Source: Gilvibacter sp.
GTDB lineage: Bacteria > Bacteroidota > Bacteroidia > Flavobacteriales > Flavobacteriaceae
Direction of reading: 5' to 3'
Length of the DNA: 64,000 bases
Assembly: GCF_013214815.1 (NCBI RefSeq)
Contig: NZ_JABSPU010000004.1
Span: 1 to 64,000, forward strand
A program made the translations under genes and the position numbers. Shown in pieces: positions 42,350 through 50,151 of this stretch (its first letter is position 1; each line of letters starts with the position of its first letter). Below the pieces are notes generated by a model. It was not told the DNA's origin. It saw only the letters and a program-made list of their open reading frames with translations, and searched no databases.

Positions 42350-43624
42350 CTACTGCCTTGCAACGATAAATAGGCCGCCAGAAATATCACTAACAATGAT
42401 ATTACCGCTGGGCAGGTATGGATAGACACTCCAAACTCCGTTAAAGGAGGCGTCGTCGTTGTCTGGATAGGTGTCAAAAAAAGCGAGCTCTGTCATTGAA
42501 GCTGAAGCTATATCGCTGAGATCAATTTGTCGGATTCCCGCCGTGTAATTGGCCAGGTAAAAATCGTTGTTCAGCACATAACCGTTGTGGTCAATGGCAA
42601 AGGTTGGTCCCAAATAAGTAGTGTGGACTGCAGGAGTGTCCAGATCAGAAAAATCAAAAACTATGGTTCTGCTTCTGGTGCCAATTTGAACTTCGTCCAA
42701 TTCATCACCTAGTAAGAAGTGGCGTTGATCTTCAGTAAACCATCCTTGATGCGTATAACCGACATTGGTGTATCCTATAGTAGATAAGGCTATCGGATTG
42801 GTTTTGTCGGTAATGTCCACAATAACGATCTCGTCTTCATTACTGCCTATAAATATTTCTTTGCCCAAGTGTTCAGTATCCGGACCATTGTAAGTCACTA
42901 CCTGAGCGTCATGGGTATAATTACCGTCTGCATATCCACCTTCAACTACCGGATTAATAGGATCTTGAATATTGATAAAAAGCGGTCCTCCCTCAAAATC
43001 ACTGGCTCCAACCGCATAGGCGTAACCTGTATCTTCATTGATCACAATATTATGAGCGCTTCCAAATTCTGTCAATAAGGCGTCTGCACTAAAGATTTCT
43101 GGAGGGCTGCTAACATCGCGGAGTTTGGTCAGATCAAAAACTTGCATGCCGTGACCAGAAGCTTCTGCCACAATAAAAGCATGGTCGTTGAATACCTTGA
43201 TATCGCGCCAATTACTCGAGGTTGAGGCTGTGGGTAATTTTCCTAAATAGAGGGGATTGGAAGGACTGGTGATGTCCACAAAAGCGGTACCGTTATTCAG
43301 TCCCATTAAGGCGTATTCCCTACCTGTAGCAGGATCTACCCAACCCCAAGAGTCGTTTCCGCGAGTGGCTGAAAAAAGTTCGATGGGAATCTGGCTCATT
43401 AAATTCATTCCAGAACAGGGATAAACACCGGCTTGTCCGCCTTCACAGGCTAAAAATCCAATGATGCTTGGGCCATCGTCAACAGGATCACCACCTGTGT
43501 TGTCGTCATCATTGGTTACGGGGTCTGTAGGACGGCTGTCATCCGAAGAACAACTGCTTAGCCCAACAAGGCTGAGAGACGCCATTAGCATCCCAAATAC
43601 TAGTTTAGTCTTTAAAGTTACCAT
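42350..43624 (-). CDS. Choice-of-anchor-B family lipoprotein
   Basis: 424 aa. Lipobox LVGLSSCSSDD, an Asp/Thr/Gly-rich spacer (PTDPVTNDDDNTGGDPVDDGP), then the same choice-of-anchor-B blades as its downstream paralogue: WRDIKVFNDHAFIVAEASGHGMQVFDLTKL, GSAHNIVINEDTG, YTHDAQVVTYNGPD, YTHQGWFTEDQRHFLLGDE, IDHNGYVLNNDFYLANYTAGIRQIDL (quoted in parts). It has no sorting domain and ends SGGLFIVARQ. The two copies look like a tandem duplication with different anchoring: lipid here, T9SS there. It is first in the five-gene MbnP/MbnH operon and is divergent from thiL across 45 bp. Confidence 0.9.
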   Translation of the reverse strand: MVTLKTKLVFGMLMASLSLVGLSSCSSDDSRPTDPVTNDDDNTGGDPVDDGPSIIGFLACEGGQAGVYPCSGMNLMSQIPIELFSATRGNDSWGWVDPATGREYALMGLNNGTAFVDITSPSNPLYLGKLPTASTSSNWRDIKVFNDHAFIVAEASGHGMQVFDLTKLRDVSSPPEIFSADALLTEFGSAHNIVINEDTGYAYAVGASDFEGGPLFINIQDPINPVVEGGYADGNYTHDAQVVTYNGPDTEHLGKEIFIGSNEDEIVIVDITDKTNPIALSTIGYTNVGYTHQGWFTEDQRHFLLGDELDEVQIGTRSRTIVFDFSDLDTPAVHTTYLGPTFAIDHNGYVLNNDFYLANYTAGIRQIDLSDIASASMTELAFFDTYPDNDDASFNGVWSVYPYLPSGNIIVSDISGGLFIVARQ

Positions 43625-43631
43625 ACCTTTG
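43624..43631 (+). promoter_or_regulatory. Putative -7 element (TACCTTTG) for thiL
   Basis: Exact TAnnTTTG match 38 nt before the thiL ATG; it touches the start codon of the divergent choice-of-anchor-B gene. The 45 bp divergent region must hold both promoters. Confidence 0.4.
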
Positions 43632-43669
43632 CAAATTAAAGATTATCAACATACTTAAGGGTATCTGGC

Positions 43670-44728
43670 ATGTTAAAAAACAAGGACGAATCGCGTACTC
43701 CGCTCTCTGAATTTGGTGAATTTGGACTCATTGATCACCTCACCAAACACTTTGAGATCAAACACGAAACTACCGTAAAAGGTATTGGTGATGATGCTGC
43801 CATTGTTCAAGAAGATCAACAACTGGTGGTCACTACGGATCTTTTGGTAGAAGGGGTTCATTTTGACCTAAGTTATATGCCATTAAAGCATTTGGGTTAC
43901 AAGGCAGTTGTGGTTAATTTATCTGATGTCTATGCTATGAATGCCGAGGCCAAACAGATCACCGTTTCCATAGCGGTATCTAACCGTTTCCCGGTGGAGG
44001 CGCTGGAAGAACTTTATGCGGGAATCAAAACTGCATGTGATATCTACAAGGTTGATCTCATTGGCGGAGATACGACCAGTTCCATGACAGGGTTGATCAT
44101 TTCTGTTACTGCTATGGGAAGTGTGGCTTCGGAAGAGGCTGTTCTTCGTAGTGGAGCTCAAGCCAATGATCTCTTGGTAGTAACTGGTGATATTGGAGCG
44201 GCTTATATGGGCTTGCAAGTATTGGAGCGAGAAAAGGAGGTTTATAAAGTCAATCCGAACATGCAACCTGACTTGGAAGAATACACCTATCTGTTGGAGC
44301 GTCAACTTAAACCAGAAGCGCGCAAAGACATTCGTGAATTGCTAAAAGCTCTTGAAGTAAAGCCAACGGCTATGATTGATGTGAGTGATGGTCTGTCTTC
44401 TGAGATCTTGCACCTCTGTAAACAAAGTCAAGTAGGTTGCAATCTGTATGAAGATAAATTACCCTTAGATCCTCAATTTATTTCAGTCTGTGAAGAGTTT
44501 GAGGTAGACAGCACAACCATGGCGCTCAATGGCGGAGAAGACTATGAATTGCTCTTTACGATCAGTACTTCAGACTTTGACAAGATCAAAGGCAATCCAA
44601 ACTTAACAGTGGTTGGGCATATGACTCCAGAAAATGAAGGAGTACACCTCATCACTCGAGCCAACACAAAAATTCCAATTGTCGCCAGAGGTTGGAATGC
44701 ATTCAACAAAGAAGAGGATCAAGAATAG
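43670..44728 (+). CDS. thiL: Thiamine-monophosphate kinase
   Basis: Phosphorylates thiamine monophosphate to thiamine diphosphate, the last step of cofactor synthesis, in the cytosol. 352 aa with the AIR-synthase/ThiL fold: VKGIGDDAAIV (metal/ATP), TTDLLVEGVHFDL, AVVVNLSDVYAMNA, LIGGDTTSS, TAMIDVSDGLSSEI and NGGEDYELLFT. No thiazole or pyrimidine synthesis genes are nearby and no TPP riboswitch was seen upstream. The 3' end overlaps by 10 bp the convergent zinc-ribbon gene. Confidence 0.96.
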   Translation: MLKNKDESRTPLSEFGEFGLIDHLTKHFEIKHETTVKGIGDDAAIVQEDQQLVVTTDLLVEGVHFDLSYMPLKHLGYKAVVVNLSDVYAMNAEAKQITVSIAVSNRFPVEALEELYAGIKTACDIYKVDLIGGDTTSSMTGLIISVTAMGSVASEEAVLRSGAQANDLLVVTGDIGAAYMGLQVLEREKEVYKVNPNMQPDLEEYTYLLERQLKPEARKDIRELLKALEVKPTAMIDVSDGLSSEILHLCKQSQVGCNLYEDKLPLDPQFISVCEEFEVDSTTMALNGGEDYELLFTISTSDFDKIKGNPNLTVVGHMTPENEGVHLITRANTKIPIVARGWNAFNKEEDQE

Positions 44729-44925
44729 ATCTCGTTGAGGTAGGTTTTAAAACGGTTGTTGGTTTGTCTCCAATATTCGTTTAATGGAACCTTTCGTCCG
44801 TAGCCGTCGTCTGTAAATTCTCTTTTACAGCAACTGCAGCGGTATTCGTTAATTTGAAAGTGATGCTTTTGGGTCAATTCGTATTTATGACCCAGTATTT
44901 TACAGCGGAGGAATTTGGGAAACAT
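44719..44925 (-). CDS. Small zinc-ribbon-like protein A
   Basis: 68 aa: RCKILGHKYELTQKHHFQINEYRCSCCKREF then a basic/aromatic tail. Cys-X4-GH and CxxC give a C-H-C-C zinc site, reminiscent of phage and bacterial DUF1660-type ribbons. It is a close relative of the gene 7 bp upstream (shared pattern CK(I/L).GHK..L.QK......EY.C..C..EF), so the two arose by tandem duplication. Too small for an enzyme; a nucleic-acid or protein adaptor is possible. It is probably co-transcribed with its paralogue. Convergent with thiL. Confidence 0.78.
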   Translation of the reverse strand: MFPKFLRCKILGHKYELTQKHHFQINEYRCSCCKREFTDDGYGRKVPLNEYWRQTNNRFKTYLNEIYS

Positions 44926-44932
44926 AAGTAGG

Positions 44933-45187
44933 TTAAGGCGTTACGTTGGGCAATCTGTGTTTGGAGCGTCTGGTGAATAAATCGCGCAGGCATTCGTTGA
45001 TTTCTCGTGTCTTGTTGGTTAAGCGTTCCAATTTTCCCTGCGGATTGGTACTGAATTCTTCATTGCAATGTGAACAGCAGTATTCACTTACGGAGTCGGT
45101 CACTTTTTGTTTAAGGACTAATTTGTGCCCGAACAACTTGCATTTAAGTTGCCCAAATGAACTTGTTTTTGCGGAAGTTGATTTCAT
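44933..45187 (-). CDS. Small zinc-ribbon-like protein B
   Basis: 84 aa from the ATG at 45187 (MKSTSAKTSSFGQ); the longer track start at 45235 adds a hydrophobic piece that is probably untranslated. Core QLKCKLFGHKLVLKQKVTDSV..YCCSHCNEEF with the same C-GH-CxxC site as protein A, then a helix rich in charged residues (LERLTNKTREINECLRDLF) and a basic end. Unknown function. The upstream region is very A/T-rich. The next gene on this strand, an alpha/beta hydrolase, ends at 45268. Confidence 0.75.
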   Translation of the reverse strand: MKSTSAKTSSFGQLKCKLFGHKLVLKQKVTDSVSEYCCSHCNEEFSTNPQGKLERLTNKTREINECLRDLFTRRSKHRLPNVTP

Positions 45188-45267
45188 AGTTTCTGCGTTG
45201 GGTATCAGAAAGATAGAAATAAAAGCAAAAAACACGATAAAAAGTCATAAAAAATCGATGAAATGCA

Positions 45268-46038
45268 CTAAAAAATGAATTTTGTTAAGAAAATTCGTAC
45301 TTTATCGATGTTTTCAAAGGGACTCATGTGTCCACCCTCAAGGATTAATTTTTGATTTTGATGCTGATCAACGGCCTTAATCAGTGCGGGGATATTTACC
45401 AGAGGATCTTGCTTACCAATGACCAAATAACTCTTTTGCTTCCTTTCAAAGAAAAGGGCGGATCTGTCAGGCCTGTGGATCATAGCCTCAGTAGCTGCAA
45501 TAATCGCCTCCGCAGTCATAAGGCTTGCCTTACTAATCAGGTCATTAATTACGGGCTTCAACGCTTTGCGCACTGAGATGGGGAAAAGACTTGGAATAAC
45601 CGTGCGAACAAAAAGCTGAGGGTCTTCTTGAATTACACCAATAGCTTGGTGTCTTTTTTGTTTCCGATCTTCAGTGTCTGGGTAAAACGTGCTGTTGAGC
45701 AGGCACAAATTGTTAATCCGCTGTGGAGCCATTTCGGTTAGTGCCAAAGCTACATAACCGCCCATGGAATGTCCAACCAGATTTATTTGATCGGCTTTAA
45801 GGAGATCCAATACTTTAAGGACATCACTTGCAAAAGATCCCATAGTAGCCGACTCACTAAGAGCTGATTTGCCATGTCCAGGCAGGTCAATACAGATGAC
45901 TCGAGCGTGATCAGCTAAATCATCTACCAAAGCATCCCACATGCTGTGGTCCTCTAAAAAGCCATGTAGCAGAACTAGGTTTGGTCCTTCACCTTGAACG
46001 GTGTAAAAAAGACTGTTCGAATTTTGGAGCTTGGTCAT
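45268..46038 (-). CDS. Alpha/beta-fold hydrolase
   Basis: 256 aa cytosolic hydrolase: oxyanion motif VLLHGFLEDHSMW, the loop ICIDLPGHGKS, nucleophile GHSMGGYVAL (Ser at about 91), acid in VIGKQDPLV and histidine in LEGGHMSPFE. The fold covers esterases, MenH-like and haloperoxidase-like enzymes, and the sequence does not choose between them. It is divergent from brnQ (31 bp), and no pathway neighbours are informative. Confidence 0.9.
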   Translation of the reverse strand: MTKLQNSNSLFYTVQGEGPNLVLLHGFLEDHSMWDALVDDLADHARVICIDLPGHGKSALSESATMGSFASDVLKVLDLLKADQINLVGHSMGGYVALALTEMAPQRINNLCLLNSTFYPDTEDRKQKRHQAIGVIQEDPQLFVRTVIPSLFPISVRKALKPVINDLISKASLMTAEAIIAATEAMIHRPDRSALFFERKQKSYLVIGKQDPLVNIPALIKAVDQHQNQKLILEGGHMSPFENIDKVRIFLTKFIF

Positions 46039-46069
46039 AATGTGTATCTTGGGGTGCGCTAGCTAAACG

Positions 46070-47362
46070 ATGAGCAAATCTAAAGAATTACTACTTACCG
46101 CCTTTGCACTTTTCGCCCTCTTTTTTGGAGCGGGAAATCTACTGCTTCCACCACTTTTGGGGTATAAGGCTGCAGATAATTGGCCTATTGTTGTGGCTGG
46201 ATTTGCCATTACCGCGGTTATCATTCCTATAATTGGCATATACGCCCATGCTAAGTTGCAGGGTACTATGTTTGATTTTGGAAAGAAGGTTTCTCCACTT
46301 TTCAGTTCCATATTTTGCATTGTGGTCTATGCAATTTCTATTGCAATACCTGCTCCACGGACAGCAGCTGCCACTCATGAAATCGCTGTTTATCCTTTGT
46401 TGGAAACGCCTTCTTGGTTAACCAGTACCATATACTTTGCTTTAGTGTTGGTCTTTGTATTGAACCGATCCAAGATCATGAGTATTATAGGAAAGTATTT
46501 GACTCCACTTATTGTCATCATGCTATTGGCGGTGATCGGGATTGGAATGTTTGGCAGTGAAGCAATCGTACATGAAGCCACAGACTTGTCGCCATTAACC
46601 ACAGGCGTGCTTGAAGGTTATCAGACCTTTGACGCTATTGGTGCAGCGGTTGTTGGTGCGGTGATCATTATCTCTTTGAACCTACGCGGGCATACAGATT
46701 ATCACTACAAAAAAGAACTTATCTGGAAGGCTGGTCTCATTGCCGGTCTTGGCCTCTTGATCATGTATGCGGGACTTATTGCCTCCGGAGCTTATTATGG
46801 GAACGATATCCTCGGCGCTGAAGGTATGAGCAGCACCATGCAACGCGCTACGCTCTTGCGCGGAATCATTCAAGGGACTTTAGGAACACAGGCTAATACT
46901 TTGCTCAGCGTGCTTTTGGCTTTGGCCTGTTTTACAACTGCAGTTGGAATCATCGCCGGTGCTGCTGATTACTTCAAAGGAGTCTTCAATAATTCCAATC
47001 AAGTTTATAAACTCACCGCTGTTATTGGTTGTGTCCTCGGCGTGGTTATTGGCCAATTGGATTTTCATTCCATTATAGTTGTGGCGATTCCAGTCTTGGC
47101 TTTTATCTATCCGTTGACTATTGTTTTGATTCTGCTCAATGCGCTTCCAGATCGGTGGGCCTCGGCTAAAGTTTTCAAGGCAGTTGCGATAGTCACCTTT
47201 TTGTTTAGCCTTCCCGATGTGATCTTTGGAATTTGGGGGTCTGATCTTTTGGGGAATTCACTTTCTTGGTTGCCCTTAACCGAGTTTAGTTTAGGTTGGG
47301 TTTTGCCTGCACTGCTAACCTTTATTTTGGCCAACTTTTTATTCAAGACAGAGGCGAATTGA
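46070..47362 (+). CDS. brnQ: Branched-chain amino acid transporter BrnQ (LIVCS family)
   Basis: 430 aa inner-membrane carrier with about 12 helices, importing Leu, Ile and Val with Na+ or H+. It begins with the family hallmark FALFFGAGNLLLPPLLGYKA and keeps AIPAPRTAAATHEIAVYP and FTTAVGIIAGAADYF. The start at 46070 is natural (MSKSKELLLTAF). Single gene; a stem-loop with a UUCG tetraloop 160 bp after the stop may terminate it. Confidence 0.95.
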   Translation: MSKSKELLLTAFALFALFFGAGNLLLPPLLGYKAADNWPIVVAGFAITAVIIPIIGIYAHAKLQGTMFDFGKKVSPLFSSIFCIVVYAISIAIPAPRTAAATHEIAVYPLLETPSWLTSTIYFALVLVFVLNRSKIMSIIGKYLTPLIVIMLLAVIGIGMFGSEAIVHEATDLSPLTTGVLEGYQTFDAIGAAVVGAVIIISLNLRGHTDYHYKKELIWKAGLIAGLGLLIMYAGLIASGAYYGNDILGAEGMSSTMQRATLLRGIIQGTLGTQANTLLSVLLALACFTTAVGIIAGAADYFKGVFNNSNQVYKLTAVIGCVLGVVIGQLDFHSIIVVAIPVLAFIYPLTIVLILLNALPDRWASAKVFKAVAIVTFLFSLPDVIFGIWGSDLLGNSLSWLPLTEFSLGWVLPALLTFILANFLFKTEAN

Positions 47363-47525
47363 CGTCCATCTGCTTAAATCAATACTTTCTTAACATTTTT
47401 GTGATTTTTCGAAATCGTTGTAGTAGTTAATCCGCTTAAAATCAGTATTTAAATTGGGCTTCAAAAGCTGCGGATATCACATTTTTCCTCGCTCAAAATT
47501 TCAAATATTCACTTAAGGCGTGCCT

Positions 47526-47568
47526 AAAATTGGGAATCTGATAATTCTTCGGAATTACTCCCAATTTT
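47526..47568 (+). terminator. Long hairpin with C(UUCG)G tetraloop between brnQ and the CBM48-like gene
   Basis: Outer stem AAAATTGGGA/TCCCAATTTT (10 bp), inner stem TAATTC/GAATTA closed by TTCG. UUCG on a C-G pair is the most stable RNA tetraloop. The 3' arm ends in TTTTC. It may be a late terminator for brnQ or insulate the promoter that begins 2 bp later. Confidence 0.55.
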
Positions 47569-47570
47569 CA

Positions 47571-47601
47571 TTTGGAACATAGTTGTCCTTGGCTACATTT
47601 A
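47571..47601 (+). promoter_or_regulatory. Bacteroidota promoter TTTG-N19-TACATTTA for the CBM48-like gene
   Basis: TTTG at 47571-47574, a spacer of exactly 19 bp, and TACATTTA at 47594-47601 (one mismatch to TAnnTTTG). Leader about 20 nt to the ATG at 47625. One of the best full promoters in the window. Confidence 0.75.
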
Positions 47602-47624
47602 CCTCGTTAGTAAAAACACTGATT

Positions 47625-47921
47625 ATGGCTATTACAAAGCAATTTTTAAAGACCAAGCCGGTATGTAAAGTAACCTTTACCGTACCTGCAGAAGAGGCCA
47701 ACGAAGTACAAGTAGTTGGTTCCTTCAACGAGTGGGATCAAAAAGCCACTCCGCTAAAGAAATTAAAGAACGGAACCTTTAAAGGAACTGTGAATCTAGA
47801 TAAAGGTGCCTCTTACGAGTTTCGTTATTGGATCGATGGCGTATACGCCAACGACGAACAAGCAGATGCATACCAGTGGAACGACTTTGCAGGTGCAGAC
47901 AACTGTGTCTTGAACCTCTAA
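47625..47921 (+). CDS. Stand-alone isoamylase-N/CBM48-like glycogen-binding domain protein
   Basis: 98 aa from the ATG at 47625 (MAITKQFLKTKPVCKVTFTVP); the track's longer start reads through the promoter. The whole protein is one early-set beta-sandwich as in AMPK-beta and branching-enzyme N-domains: VQVVGSFNEWDQKATPLKKLKNGTFKG (in parts), YEFRYWIDGVYANDEQAD and DNCVLNL. FNEWD and the W/Y residues are the glucan-binding positions. No catalytic domain is attached. It may bind storage glucan or regulate such enzymes. Such single-domain proteins are usual in flavobacteria. Confidence 0.88.
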   Translation: MAITKQFLKTKPVCKVTFTVPAEEANEVQVVGSFNEWDQKATPLKKLKNGTFKGTVNLDKGASYEFRYWIDGVYANDEQADAYQWNDFAGADNCVLNL

Positions 47922-47946
47922 GGTCTGGTAGTATTTAGTTCAGATG

Positions 47947-47974
47947 GCCCATCCGATTAGGATGGGCTTTTTTT
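47947..47974 (+). terminator. Rho-independent terminator after the CBM48-like gene
   Basis: Perfect 8 bp stem GCCCATCC/GGATGGGC, 5 nt loop, then seven Ts. The T-run runs straight into a -7-like box TACCTTTT (47976-47983) for the next gene. Confidence 0.93.
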
Positions 47975-48002
47975 GTACCTTTTAGTTTTTAAACTCAAGG
48001 TC

Positions 48003-48464
48003 ATGAAAAAACTACTCTTTCTTTTTGCATTTTGCTTTTGCTCCATTACTTACGCTCAAGATTATAAGAAAGATCTGGATGCAGTGATTGCAGCGTCTGA
48101 AGGGTATATTGATATCTTTTATAAAGGCGATACGACTTTGGCTTATACCTACATAGATAAGAGCTTGCGTAAAGTTGGATGGCGATACAATCCTGATTCA
48201 AAAAATTATTCAGACAATCGTGAATTACCCTTTGACGCGGTCATTGACCTGGCTAAGCGTTTAAAGGAAAGGCCTATTCCGCAAGACGCCCAAGCAACAC
48301 GAGCGGTTGAGGTTTTAGAGGTAAATGACAAAATCGCCATTACTAAGGTTACCGCAGCCTGGGGGATAGATTATCTCAACCTTGTTAAGAAAGACGGGAA
48401 GTGGACGATCATCAATATCGTTTGGCAATCAGCGCCCCAGTGGACGTACAGGCCGGAGGATTAA
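48003..48464 (+). CDS. Exported NTF2-like protein
   Basis: 153 aa from the ATG at 48003 (MKKLLFLFAFCFCSITYAQ, signal peptide cleaved at A-Q); the longer track start precedes the hydrophobic leader and is unlikely. The mature protein has an NTF2/SnoaL-like cone: YIDIFYKGDTTLAYTYIDKSLRK and AITKVTAAWGIDYLNLVKKDGKWTIINIVWQ (in parts). This resembles the putative lumazine-binding family common in Bacteroidota. The pocket residues do not identify a ligand. The leader is only about 20 nt. No downstream co-transcribed gene. Confidence 0.82.
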   Translation: MKKLLFLFAFCFCSITYAQDYKKDLDAVIAASEGYIDIFYKGDTTLAYTYIDKSLRKVGWRYNPDSKNYSDNRELPFDAVIDLAKRLKERPIPQDAQATRAVEVLEVNDKIAITKVTAAWGIDYLNLVKKDGKWTIINIVWQSAPQWTYRPED

Positions 48465-48719
48465 CGGATTTAGCTACCGTATTTCGGACCATTAAGTTAA
48501 CCGAAATTCGCCCAGATTTATAAATCTGAGTTGCTGACCGTTTGAAAAACCTCAATCAATTGGTAATTTATTGTTGGGAGGGGTTTGGACCCCTAAGGAC
48601 AAAATCCACTTTTTATTTCAATTCCGATTATTGAAAGAAATAGAAAGTTGACCTCCAATCCACGGGCCTTAGTAAAATATGCCCAACTCCATGATAAAAC
48701 AGAGAAGCGCGACGAGAAA
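48465..48719. other. 255 bp convergent intergenic region with palindromes
   Basis: Holds ATTTCGG...CCGAAAT (48481-48507), a perfect 16 bp palindrome CAGATTTATAAATCTG (48513-48528) and a small hairpin GGGGT-TTGG-ACCCC (48580-48593). None has a classic T-run. Between convergent genes they may act as weak terminators. No gene seen. Confidence 0.4.
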
Positions 48720-50012
48720 TTAAGAATTCATCAGCTCCTCAATCTCCTCCACCTCAATTGGAATATTGCCCATAAGATTTTGCGGAGCGCCGCTTTCTTG
48801 CACAACCACGTCGTCTTCCAAACGTACGCCAAAACCTTCTTCCGGAATGTAAATTCCTGGCTCCACGGTAAAGACCATATTCGCAGTCATAGGCTCCCAA
48901 AGGATTCCATAATCATGCGTGTCTAAGCCAATATGATGTGAGGTCCCGTGCATAAAGTACTTTTTATAGGCAGGCCAATTTGGATCTTCGTTTTGTACGT
49001 CGGCTTTGTCAATAAGGCCCAATCCTAAGAGCTCCGAAGTCATCAATTTACCAACCTCGACGTGATACTCCTTCCAGAGCGTTCCCGGTACAAGCATAGC
49101 CGTTGCCTCATCCTTAACTCTATTCACAGCATTGTAAACCGCTTTTTGACGGTCTGTAAAACACCCGTTTACCGGAATGGTTCGGGTCATATCACTGCTG
49201 TAGTTGGCGTATTCTGCGCCTACATCCATTAAGATCAGATCGCCGTCCTTACATTGCTGATTGTTCTCAATATAGTGCAACACATTGGCGTTATTTCCAC
49301 TGGCAATAATAGGGGTATATGCAAATCCTTTGGATCGGTTTCTGAGGAACTCGTGCATATATTCCGCCTCGATCTCATATTCCCAAACTCCAGGCTTTAC
49401 AAAATCCAATACGCGACGGAATCCTTTTTCGGTGATGCTACACGCTGTTTGCATCAAGTCCAATTCAATCTGATGTTTTACCGAACGAAGGCGTTGTAAA
49501 ATAGGGTTAGCCTTGGCCCAGCTGTGCGCAGGGAATTGCGCTTTGGTCTTGGCAATGAATCTGTCTTCGCGTGTCTGTGTTTCCACAGCCTGACGATAAT
49601 GCTCGTTGGTGTTGAAGTAGATCATTTCTGCCTGAGTCATCAGTTCAAAGAAGATCTTGTCAAAGTCTTGTAACCAATAAACGGTCTTCACGCCTGAGGT
49701 TTCAAAAGCTTTTTCTTTAGTCAGTTTTTCGCCTTCCCAAACAGCTATATGAGCATTCGTCTCACGTAAGAACAAGACCTCTCGGTGCTTTTCTTCAACC
49801 GCATCCGGAAACAACAACAAAATGCTTTCTTCCTGATCCACTCCACTTAAAAACAAAATATCTCTATGCTGATTGAAAGGCATGGTACTGTCCGCACTAA
49901 CTGGATAGATATCATTACTATTAAAGACCGCAATGCTTTTAGGCTTCATGGCCGCCATAAAGTTCTTACGGTTATAGATGTATAAGCTGTTGTCTATTGG
50001 ATGGTATTTCAT
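48720..50012 (-). CDS. Xaa-Pro aminopeptidase P family metallopeptidase
   Basis: 430 aa from the ATG at 50012 (MKYHPIDNSLYIYNRKNF); the track adds ten residues. Removes N-terminal residues preceding proline, in the cytosol. N-terminal AMP-N domain (FNQHRDILFLSGVDQEES) and C-terminal pita-bread domain with the five dinuclear-metal ligands in LMDVGAEYANYSSDMTR, HGTSHHIGLDTHD, FTVEPGIYIP and RLEDDVVV. Length and motifs are normal for PepP. Single gene, divergent from the BNR protein. Confidence 0.93.
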   Translation of the reverse strand: MKYHPIDNSLYIYNRKNFMAAMKPKSIAVFNSNDIYPVSADSTMPFNQHRDILFLSGVDQEESILLLFPDAVEEKHREVLFLRETNAHIAVWEGEKLTKEKAFETSGVKTVYWLQDFDKIFFELMTQAEMIYFNTNEHYRQAVETQTREDRFIAKTKAQFPAHSWAKANPILQRLRSVKHQIELDLMQTACSITEKGFRRVLDFVKPGVWEYEIEAEYMHEFLRNRSKGFAYTPIIASGNNANVLHYIENNQQCKDGDLILMDVGAEYANYSSDMTRTIPVNGCFTDRQKAVYNAVNRVKDEATAMLVPGTLWKEYHVEVGKLMTSELLGLGLIDKADVQNEDPNWPAYKKYFMHGTSHHIGLDTHDYGILWEPMTANMVFTVEPGIYIPEEGFGVRLEDDVVVQESGAPQNLMGNIPIEVEEIEELMNS

Positions 50013-50151
50013 GATCTTCAAATTGAGCCTTAAAAGTAGCAAAAACTCACCGTTTAAAAGGCTTAGGTTTGATGTTAAACTTCATTAAAAATTTTTGTGC
50101 TGGGAGCCCTAAGTCGTACTTTAACCCAGTTAAACCAACCATTGTAAAAAA

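Noticed and set aside
43620-43672. TPP riboswitch upstream of thiL
   Set aside because: The gap is only 45 bp and lacks the CUGAGA and ACCUGAU elements.
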